Part shown: positions 1 through 6,212 of the stretch, one piece after another
Position numbering within the stretch: the first letter of the stretch is position 1
How the letters are laid out: each line of letters opens with the position of its first letter
Origin: Candidatus Babelota bacterium
Lineage (GTDB): Bacteria > Babelota > Babeliae > Babelales > JAUPTZ01
Length of the DNA: 18,245 bases
Assembly: GCA_030917105.1 (NCBI GenBank)
Contig: JAUPVI010000006.1
Coordinates: 1 to 18,245, forward strand
Reading direction: 5' to 3'
Program-made: the position numbers and the translations under genes
Notes under the pieces: model-generated
Told to the model about the DNA's origin: nothing
The model's input: the letters and a program-made list of their open reading frames with translations, nothing else
Database searches by the model: none

Positions 1-1
1 T

Positions 2-757
2 GCATGGCAGAGCGAAGCTATAATATCAATCGGCATTACCTCTGCACAAGGGGTTCATACCTGTCTAAACAAACGTAAAAGCACTATTCCACATATATTT
101 ACCTGCATACAAGACCCTGTAATTCTGGGGATTAGTGAAGGCAAGTATTTCACCGGTAGCAATAGCACCGGCATTGCTGAGAATACAGTTGGTGCTCTGG
201 ATATCTTTACCAACGCCCTTATCCATTTGCGCCCAGATATAAAAAAAATGGTTGTTTTCCACAGCAATACACCCCTGCTGGCCGAAAGAACAGCCGAGCT
301 TGCCAACCTTCTCTGTAAGAAAAATATCAAGACCGAGAGTGTTACCACATCAAGCGCAACTGAAATTCGCGAGTTTGCTCGTACAAAAATTTCATCCGAT
401 ACTGACGTCGTCCTTCTACTCAGAGATGGAAACATGCTCAACAACCTTCAGGAGATTGCTAAAAAATGTCGCATTGAGGGGGTCTCTTGCGTGACTTCAG
501 ACTCAAAATCTGTAACCGAAGGGGCTGTTGCAGCCATTTGCGTAGAGGAAAAAGAAATAGCAATTCTGACGGCAAAAGCCATAACTAGAATACTCAAAAC
601 GGGTATCTCTGCTGGATCGATCCCTATCACTTATTTCAATACTGCAAGCCTCTATAGAATTTACATAAACCGACACGAGATGAATGCTCAAGGAATGAAT
701 AATCGTGATATTGCTGACCTTTTGTCCGGCAACCCAAAAGTAGAATTCGTTAGGTAA
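2..757 (+). CDS. ABC transporter substrate-binding protein (TrpX/ABC_sub_bind type), 5' truncated
   Basis: The reading frame is open from base 2 to a TAA at 755-757, giving 251 codons; the start and signal peptide lie upstream of the window. It resembles the ABC_sub_bind family (PF04392), periplasmic-binding-fold proteins such as TrpX that deliver small solutes, including aromatic amino acids, to an ABC importer. Visible family features are an early AIISIG.TSAQ segment, then IQDPVILGISEGKYFTG, and near the C-terminus SVTEGAVAAICVEEKE, the ILKTGISAGSIP stretch and YRIYINRHEMNAQGM, which match the usual order of the two lobes. An internal TTG at 227 could be mistaken for a start, but the upstream sequence continues the fold, so it is not used. 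The permease and ATPase genes are not in the window. The substrate cannot be read from the sequence. Confidence 0.8.
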   Translation, partial: AWQSEAIISIGITSAQGVHTCLNKRKSTIPHIFTCIQDPVILGISEGKYFTGSNSTGIAENTVGALDIFTNALIHLRPDIKKMVVFHSNTPLLAERTAELANLLCKKNIKTESVTTSSATEIREFARTKISSDTDVVLLLRDGNMLNNLQEIAKKCRIEGVSCVTSDSKSVTEGAVAAICVEEKEIAILTAKAITRILKTGISAGSIPITYFNTASLYRIYINRHEMNAQGMNNRDIADLLSGNPKVEFVR

Positions 758-763
758 ATTGAA

Positions 764-804
764 AAAGAGGACGAGATCAAATTTAATTTAACCTCATCCT
801 CTTT
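764..804 (-). terminator. Hairpin terminator between convergent genes
   Basis: Twelve-base arms at 764-775 and 793-804 enclose an AT-rich 17-base loop. Read on the minus strand all twelve positions pair (one U-G) and the stem is followed by CTTTTT-like sequence, so it fits as the intrinsic terminator of the small gene at 842-961. On the plus strand the same stem has one A-C mismatch and no clear T-run, so termination of the ABC substrate-binding gene would be weaker. Confidence 0.6.
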
Positions 805-841
805 CCACTACCCTCAATAGGTTTTTATATGCAAAGTAGTC

Positions 842-961
842 TTACTTAGCGAGTACCATTCTTGGCGCTGTCTCCAGCGACTGAATATGTGGCCATGTAC
901 ACCATGCCATACCAGTCCATAATGCTGCTATTGCTACCATGCTTACGATCATCTTGTTCAT
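842..961 (-). CDS. 39-aa exported or membrane micro-protein
   Basis: A 39-codon frame runs from ATG at 961 to TAA at 842 on the minus strand. The peptide begins MNKMIVSMVAIAALWTGMAW and continues with a short polar tail containing CTWPHIQSLE and a final LAK. A basic N-terminus followed by about 16 hydrophobic residues suggests a signal peptide or a single membrane helix; three Trp residues are notable. A purine-rich stretch (AAGGAAAAGGGG) ends about 6 bases before the ATG and is a reasonable ribosome-binding site, and a hairpin with a T-run follows the stop by about 37 bases. These flanking signals are the main reason to believe that so short a frame is a gene. No family is recognised. Confidence 0.5.
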   Translation of the reverse strand: MNKMIVSMVAIAALWTGMAWCTWPHIQSLETAPRMVLAK

Positions 962-1396
962 AGGAGCCCCTTTTCCTTAATTTGTGATGCGTTTAAAAAT
1001 TTTCAAAGTTGTTTCTTATGACTACCTTTTGGTAATCTCTCGTTAGGCTTACTGAAACAAACTGTATGGTATATTTTCAGAATTACAAGCACCAAAAACA
1101 TGCTTATTTCTTTATGTACACAAAATAAATCATTTTTTACCAACAAAATTAGCATCACAGTAATCTTTGTGGATTTTTTTGGCCCTTTTGCGGACACTCC
1201 AGCGGAACGCAACCTGTCATATAAGCTAGCAATTAGCTAATAAATAAAAATATTATAAAAAGCTTCTTTCTGACTTTCTACAACACAATAAGAATATCTT
1301 TTGTGGCCCTTTTCCATGCTAAAATCAACTAAAAATCGACATGGTACCAGGAAAAAAAGTAGACTATAGTATCTCCATAAAAAAAAGAGGTCATTG
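962..1396. other. AT-rich intergenic region upstream of the OTU-like gene
   Basis: About 430 bases with no convincing gene. It must hold the promoters for the micro-protein (minus) and for the OTU-like gene (plus). A TATAGT hexamer at 1365-1370 lies about 27 bases before the ATG at 1397 and could be a -10 element, but I find no good -35 at normal spacing. Two segments repeat imperfectly: ATCTTTGTGG at 1163-1172 with GGCCCTTTT at 1181-1189, and ATCTTTTGTGG at 1296-1306 running into GGCCCTTTT at 1305-1313. Confidence 0.4.
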
Positions 1397-3229
1397 ATGA
1401 AGCAATTCGCCCAAAAAACATTCTTCCTTCTCGCGACGGCCATATCCTGCCAAATGCTTATTGCGACCGGGAACGAAGCTAGTCAAAACAACACCTCCTT
1501 GACGGACCGTTTATCCCAAAAAAAGGTCGCCACTGCAGGCGCTAGCTTGGGCGCAATTGCTCTCCTGGAGCTTCTTTTGAACAAAAACAAGCGAGGCGCT
1601 CTTCTTGGGCGTAAATCGCTGCATCGTGAGTTCTTAAAACGCTTACTCAACGACAAAGATACGCAAGTAGCCTCAGCACAAGGCATCGCTGGCCTCATCG
1701 CACTTCTCTGGGGAGGCTACCAAATCTCCCGCGACCTGCCAGAAAAACCTATTATTCCCGTGCAACCTCAAATACAACCTCATTCCGTTAGCACTAGTGT
1801 TGGCACCGGACAAAATACTGCGGCTACCGCAGGAAATAGAGGAGCCATTGCACAACCAACAAGAACGGCGACGCCTCCTGTAGCAGATAAGCCAGCAACA
1901 CCTGCTCCTACACAAGCCGCTCCGCGCGTAAGCAAATCCCCAGCAGCCAATCAAGCAGCAACCGGCACTACTCCTCCAGCAATTGCCGCTAGCAAAACTC
2001 GAACACTACGAAGAAACAGCAAGCCACGTGAAGAAATCGTAATACCGGTAACGACACAGCCGGATCCTAAACCGAAAACCCCTATGCGTGCCCGGACAGA
2101 AGAGAAAATAAAAACCCCAACTCCGCCGGTGACACCCACCCCGGATCGACAAGTACCCGCCTCAACCCCAAAGCTAATCACCAATGCCAGAACACGCCTT
2201 GAGAAGGCAGGTATCCCTACAAATCTAATCAATAGCATTGATACTAGACTTAAAGGTGCGAGAAACATGTGCGTAATGCAAGGCACCATACGAGAAACGC
2301 TGGCCGGGAAGAATATAGACGACGAACTGACTGAAGAACAATACGGCACGCTCCTTGCCTTTTTTCAGGATAAAAAGGATACCGCAGCCAATAAACCAAA
2401 ACCAGTCATGCCAAGAGTAGATGCACTTACTGCGAGTGCACCTGCGCCAGCGGCTGCCACACGACCTATAGAAGACATCTATACAGTAGCAGCTGCATAC
2501 AAGGGCGATGTAGAACAGATCAGATCCCACAATACACGGCAAGAAATGGCAAAATTCTTACTCCATAGTTATCCGGTTAATGAATTTAACCAAAACCACT
2601 TTGCTGAAGACGACAATCGATTTATCTCACCAACCGATAATGCCCGGCTCACAGAGCTTGCACAAAGTGGCCAAGATTTTTCGTATCTGGGAGATGGCGC
2701 AACTGCGAAATTATTTAAGATCCCATTCGCACGCTTTCAGAAAGTACAACCGAATGGCTATTGTGGTTATCGCGCAATCACCGGAGAATTCACCGCCAGC
2801 AACGGCAAGGCAAACTCGCATCGCCTCTGCCAGCATGCTAAAAGCACTGAGCCCGTCCCTACTAATACCGATGGCAACTTAGAAGGCGATTATATGCTCA
2901 ACGAAGACCTTTTTGATGACCTAAAGAAAATTTTGCCATGCCCGGTCATATTCCTCCAGCCGTATGGTCACACTGACACCGCATTGGTTTTCGTCTACGA
3001 AAATGGCATCATGCCCGAGCACCCTGATGCAAAACTTACGCCAATTATACTTCTCAAGCAAAGCAGCCAGCAAGCCGGACACTTTGACCGCTACGTCCAG
3101 GGGAATTCATACGTAAAAATGGAGATACCTGAATATATCGCAGGACAAGAAATAAACCCTGAAGATATAAGATTAACCGAAACCCTGCTTATTCCACAAG
3201 AGCAACTAGATCAAGCCGGTCGCGCCTAA
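1397..3229 (+). CDS. Exported multi-domain protein with C-terminal OTU-like cysteine protease domain
   Basis: The 610-residue product starts at ATG 1397, six bases after AAGAGG; the TTG at 1394 sits too close to that site. Residues 1-25 look like a Sec signal peptide. Residues 42-110 form two hydrophobic helices around a basic segment, with the motif LLELLLNKNKRGALL (56-70) and QVAS (90-93). A Pro/Ala/Thr-rich linker (about 119-259) contains PTPPVTPTP; a helical segment (about 264-328) and a second linker follow. Residues about 430-575 resemble an OTU domain: PNGYCGYRAI places the catalytic Cys at 456, and PIILLKQ followed by GHFDRY places His at 562, preceded by VIFLQPYG. The usual Asp of the D-G-N-C motif is Asn here. 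OTU proteases cleave ubiquitin or ubiquitin-like chains, so export and action on a eukaryotic host is the likely role, but this is inference. The last 24 bases overlap the convergent gene. Confidence 0.7.
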   Translation: MKQFAQKTFFLLATAISCQMLIATGNEASQNNTSLTDRLSQKKVATAGASLGAIALLELLLNKNKRGALLGRKSLHREFLKRLLNDKDTQVASAQGIAGLIALLWGGYQISRDLPEKPIIPVQPQIQPHSVSTSVGTGQNTAATAGNRGAIAQPTRTATPPVADKPATPAPTQAAPRVSKSPAANQAATGTTPPAIAASKTRTLRRNSKPREEIVIPVTTQPDPKPKTPMRARTEEKIKTPTPPVTPTPDRQVPASTPKLITNARTRLEKAGIPTNLINSIDTRLKGARNMCVMQGTIRETLAGKNIDDELTEEQYGTLLAFFQDKKDTAANKPKPVMPRVDALTASAPAPAAATRPIEDIYTVAAAYKGDVEQIRSHNTRQEMAKFLLHSYPVNEFNQNHFAEDDNRFISPTDNARLTELAQSGQDFSYLGDGATAKLFKIPFARFQKVQPNGYCGYRAITGEFTASNGKANSHRLCQHAKSTEPVPTNTDGNLEGDYMLNEDLFDDLKKILPCPVIFLQPYGHTDTALVFVYENGIMPEHPDAKLTPIILLKQSSQQAGHFDRYVQGNSYVKMEIPEYIAGQEINPEDIRLTETLLIPQEQLDQAGRA

Positions 3230-4465
3230 GGATTGCGAAAAACTCTGATACATTAAATATAAAAACCCGGCAATCGCTACACCAACAATTGCCATAAGAG
3301 CCGGCTGCAGCAATGCAACATAGCGATCCATTAAATGGCTTCGCTCACGAATAAGCAACCCTGCCATATTCTGGCAAACTGCAGCAAGCAACTGGGCTTC
3401 TGTTGCGGAAGGCAGCGTAGCCACAAACAGCGCCGGTATACACACCCGCGGCGAAGCCTCCATTGCGACAGATAAGGAATTCCCCTGCATGAGACGTCCT
3501 ACCAAATCATCTATGGTCTGACGCCAATAGGTGTTAGCAAAAAGCGGCCGTATTGCGCGCAATGCCTCCACCACCGGAATGTGTGCTCGCAAGAGCAATG
3601 CTAACATCGTAAAAAACAAAATTGCATGCGCCCGAGCCGTCAACGGGCCGACAAGTGGCAGACGCAAAACAATGCGGTCCCACAGCGCCCTAAGCCTCTT
3701 CAATCGAGAAAGCAGCCGCCAGCAGGCATACAAAACCACCAGCAAAATGAGCGTTGCATGCAGCCCATAATCAGAAGACCAGTTGATAATGCCGACCACA
3801 CTTCCAAAGCCGCCGGCCACTCCACTTTGATCGGCACACAAATAGGCCGCCCACCCCAGCACACAAAAAGCTCCCAATCCCGTAACCGCCGGCAATAAAG
3901 CCGCACGCGCAATGTCACGCCGATACGCAACCTCTCGCTCAAACGCATCCGCCAAATAAATCAGAATTTCTCCGAAAGCCCCGGTCCCTTGTGCTGCCGA
4001 CAGTACCAACGGCACAACACTTGGCCACCGACCAACGACCATACCAAAGGCATCCCCTGGGGCTATCCCACGGTTAATATACACCACTGCATCGGCAACA
4101 GCAGATCGCAGCTGGACCTCGGTAGCCGTTGCCGCGCACACCTGCACCGCAGCGAAAAAAGAAAGCCCGCCACTTATAAGCGCTTGCACATTCCGACAAA
4201 AAAAAGCGACCTGCGCCAAGCTCAATCGCTCTCGCGATTGGAGCCAAACCCACTGTTGCCACCACCACGCTGGATAGAAATACATCCAGTAAGAATAACG
4301 TATCGTTATTGGCAGAAAGCCACCCCGTGCAAAACGAGAGACTAACGCATCGCTATCGGCTGCCCAGACCCGGCCGCTTTGAACTATCCGCCGTTTATCA
4401 AAACAAATCCAGTAATAAAGAAATAATTGCTTCTGCATCATGCTCACGCTTACGCGTGCTGACAC
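3206..4465 (-). CDS. Type II secretion / type IV pilus inner-membrane platform protein, GspF/PilC-like
   Basis: This is a 419-residue protein if read from GTG 4465, or 411 from ATG 4441. The GTG lies one base beyond the stop of the upstream gene, but the ATG pair at 4441/4438 is also possible; neither has a strong ribosome-binding site. GspF/PilC proteins sit in the inner membrane and anchor the assembly ATPase of type II secretion or type IV pilus machines. Two T2SF repeats are visible: the first about 82-210, ending in a membrane helix (190-210), and the second about 270-405 with RLPLVGPLTARAHAILFF and LLRAHIPVVEALRAI, ending in the typical helix ALMAIVGVAIAGFLYLMYQS. A further helix lies at 236-252. 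It is the last gene of the five-gene minus-strand operon. No GspE, GspD or pilin gene is nearby. Confidence 0.8.
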   Translation of the reverse strand: MSARVSVSMMQKQLFLYYWICFDKRRIVQSGRVWAADSDALVSRFARGGFLPITIRYSYWMYFYPAWWWQQWVWLQSRERLSLAQVAFFCRNVQALISGGLSFFAAVQVCAATATEVQLRSAVADAVVYINRGIAPGDAFGMVVGRWPSVVPLVLSAAQGTGAFGEILIYLADAFEREVAYRRDIARAALLPAVTGLGAFCVLGWAAYLCADQSGVAGGFGSVVGIINWSSDYGLHATLILLVVLYACWRLLSRLKRLRALWDRIVLRLPLVGPLTARAHAILFFTMLALLLRAHIPVVEALRAIRPLFANTYWRQTIDDLVGRLMQGNSLSVAMEASPRVCIPALFVATLPSATEAQLLAAVCQNMAGLLIRERSHLMDRYVALLQPALMAIVGVAIAGFLYLMYQSFSQSLGATGLI

Positions 4466-4466
4466 A

Positions 4467-4769
4467 TTAGCCTATCGTTTGTTGATGCGTACCAGCCTCG
4501 TCCCCCACACCCAGCAGCCGGTAGATATCAGGCAATGTGAGTGCACTTGCAATAGCAAGAACCTTACGACGAGAGGTCGCGCCACTAATAATAGTTACAA
4601 GAGACTTTGGAATGCCAAGCTTTTGGGAAAATACTGCTACGACCTCTTCATTCGCTTTGTTTTTTTCCGGCGCGCTTTTGAGATAGCACTTAAGCATTTG
4701 TTGCTTATGGTCCCACAAAACCTGCTCCCTGCCGGACTGAGGGACAACTTTTATCATTATCCTTATCAT
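4467..4769 (-). CDS. YggU/DUF167 (UPF0235) family protein
   Basis: A 100-residue product if started at ATG 4769, which has AGAGGA five bases upstream; an ATG at 4796 would add nine residues but lies directly against a GC-rich hairpin and has a poorer site. The family signature is clear: IKVVPQSGREQV, then LKCYLKSAPEKNKANEEVV, then LGIPKSLVTIISGATSRRKVL. DUF167 proteins are small, about 100 residues, and widespread; their function is not established, though they often sit near membrane or pilus-type genes such as yggT or pilT. Here the gene ends one base before the GTG of the GspF-like gene, so the two are probably co-translated. Confidence 0.88.
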   Translation of the reverse strand: MIRIMIKVVPQSGREQVLWDHKQQMLKCYLKSAPEKNKANEEVVAVFSQKLGIPKSLVTIISGATSRRKVLAIASALTLPDIYRLLGVGDEAGTHQQTIG

Positions 4770-4796
4770 ACACTTCCTCTTTCCCTTATCATCCAC

Positions 4797-4820
4797 CGCC
4801 GCCCCTAGCGGGCGCGGCTT
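4797..4820 (-). other. GC-rich intercistronic hairpin
   Basis: Immediately after the stop of the DUF4143 gene, the minus strand reads as a GC-rich inverted repeat, GCCGCGCCC then GCTA then GGGGCGGCGG, with one bulge. There is no following T-run, so it is more likely an RNA processing or stability element within the operon than a terminator. It also argues against translation starting at the ATG at 4796. Confidence 0.35.
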
Positions 4821-5592
4821 AATCCGCTACTCCTGCCAGCAGCGTCCAGGGAACTGCAATAACCCCACCACTGAACGTATAATATCGCTCACCAGCATAA
4901 ACAACAAGTCCAGGGGCTATCTCATAATCAGCTTCATAATAACGCTCAAAGATATCAATCTTCCTGGCGTTCGATTCCGAGACATGCACCGCGCTTTTCA
5001 CCTCAATAGGATAAAGCACCTTCCCTCGCTGCAAAACGATATCAACTTCCGCACTTCCATCAGCGGTCCGCCAGTAAAAAATTTGGGCGTCCGAAGGCAA
5101 TTTTTTAATCAGAAGATCAACAATAAATGTTTCAAAAATCGCCCCCCAGGAACGATGGAAGCTAATTGAAGCAGGATCTGCAATCTTAAACATTTGGCAG
5201 GCAAGGGAAACGTTAGCCATATACCCTTTACTGCGATCATTGATCAGAGTATCTTCGCGCCCAAAACACTTCAAGTGATGCCAGATCCCAGCAAGTTCTA
5301 CCGCCCCAAGAAGGTGTAATATTTTACGAGGATGCAGCCGCAACCGGTGTGCTAAATGCTGGCACCCCAGCTCTTGAGCTGTCAGCTCAGTCATAACAGT
5401 GAGCAAAAGCTCTGCGTCAATTGACGGCTCAGCGCCGAATACTTTTTGAATACATTGTTTTGCCAGGGCTAAGGCAGCCATTGCATGGTCGCCCTCGTCC
5501 CAAACAACATGCGCCAATGAGACCGGCGATATCACTTCTTTTTCACTGAGGGGCATAGCGCGATTAAGATATTTCAGCAAAAAATCGTCCAT
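4819..5592 (-). CDS. DUF4143 protein with PD-(D/E)XK-like core, lacking the AAA ATPase domain
   Basis: The 257-residue product starts at ATG 5592, two bases after the stop of the kinase gene; in-frame codons further upstream would overlap that gene, so this start is preferred. The C-terminal half matches DUF4143 (PF13635): SWGAIFETFIVDLLIKKL (148-165), then FYWRTADGSAEVDIVL and YPIEVKSAV, giving a PD-(D/E)XK-type set E154, D184 and E197-x-K199. The region about 58-107 looks like the winged-helix part that normally precedes it. In most family members an AAA_14 ATPase domain of roughly 150-200 residues comes first; here it is absent. The usual pKxYFxDtGLa segment is changed to SKGYMANVSLA. The biochemical role of DUF4143 is not known; a nucleic-acid-related role is inferred from the fold only. 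Confidence 0.75.
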   Translation of the reverse strand: MDDFLLKYLNRAMPLSEKEVISPVSLAHVVWDEGDHAMAALALAKQCIQKVFGAEPSIDAELLLTVMTELTAQELGCQHLAHRLRLHPRKILHLLGAVELAGIWHHLKCFGREDTLINDRSKGYMANVSLACQMFKIADPASISFHRSWGAIFETFIVDLLIKKLPSDAQIFYWRTADGSAEVDIVLQRGKVLYPIEVKSAVHVSESNARKIDIFERYYEADYEIAPGLVVYAGERYYTFSGGVIAVPWTLLAGVAD

Positions 5593-5594
5593 GA

Positions 5595-6212
5595 CTACTG
5601 CCTTTTTCCGGCCCGCACATCCGCAAATGCAACTGGTTCCGGCTCTCGTTGAATATACTCCATAATTTGCTGCGCACACGCCTGAGCGTCAGAGATACTC
5701 GTATTTACCGTAAGATCATAGCGATACCCATGATTGTGCACTCGTAAAAATTGCTCCCTAGCCACCCCACGATGCCGATCTGGGCGCTGCGCTTCACGGG
5801 CCTCAAGCACCGCAAGAGGGCATTCAATTTTAATGAAATACGCACGTGCAGAGGCAAAAATATCTGCATATTCATGTAAAAAAACTCGCCCCTCACCAGA
5901 AAAAAGGATTTCATCAATGACTAGATCATTACCATGGTCCAGCAGAACCCTTGTCAGCGGCACGACACATTTCAGTAATTTCTGAGCAGACTCGCCAACT
6001 TCTATATGATCCAATAATCCATTACGCATAACATAGTAATAACCGTAACGAGCCATAGACTCAGTGCCCACAGCTTGTTTTGGCAACATATCATATAAAG
6101 AGTCGATACCCGTATGAAGCAATGGCGTCTGATACAACCCCTGAAGTGCCGCCGCTATTGAGGATTTACCTGAACTCGAGGTACCGTTCAAAAAAATCAC
6201 TAATGGTTTCAT
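5595..6212 (-). CDS. Chloramphenicol phosphotransferase-like P-loop kinase
   Basis: This 205-residue protein starts at ATG 6212 with GGGAG five bases upstream; the ATG overlaps the stop of the ABC exporter gene in an ATGA. The Walker A loop is GTSSSGKS (10-17). HTGIDSLYDMLP places an Asp at 37, where CPT-family enzymes have their proposed catalytic base. VIDEILF (98-104) is the Walker-B-like strand, and RPDRHRG (143-149) followed by VHNHGYRYDLTVNTS matches the family's lid and C-terminal part. The best fit is PF07931 (CPT), whose founding member in Streptomyces venezuelae phosphorylates the 3-hydroxyl of chloramphenicol. Many members have other, unknown small-molecule substrates, so resistance is not established. 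Pairing with an ABC exporter is suggestive only. Confidence 0.8.
   Translation of the reverse strand: MKPLVIFLNGTSSSGKSSIAAALQGLYQTPLLHTGIDSLYDMLPKQAVGTESMARYGYYYVMRNGLLDHIEVGESAQKLLKCVVPLTRVLLDHGNDLVIDEILFSGEGRVFLHEYADIFASARAYFIKIECPLAVLEAREAQRPDRHRGVAREQFLRVHNHGYRYDLTVNTSISDAQACAQQIMEYIQREPEPVAFADVRAGKRQ

Noticed and set aside
842..961. Trp-rich micro-protein as a trp attenuator leader peptide for the TrpX-like transporter
   Set aside because: The genes are convergent, so the peptide is not upstream of the transporter, and its Trp codons are not adjacent.
1003..1212. Minus-strand 69-codon frame in the intergenic region
   Set aside because: No ribosome-binding site, no domain or convincing signal peptide, and AT-rich composition unlike its coding neighbours.
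1237..1443. Minus-strand 68-codon frame overlapping the start of the OTU-like gene
   Set aside because: It is antisense to a well-supported gene start and encodes a low-complexity hydrophobic peptide with no supporting signals.
4797..4820. Rho-independent terminator between the DUF4143 and YggU genes
   Set aside because: The hairpin is GC-rich but has no T-run after it, and the spacing of flanking genes fits one transcript.
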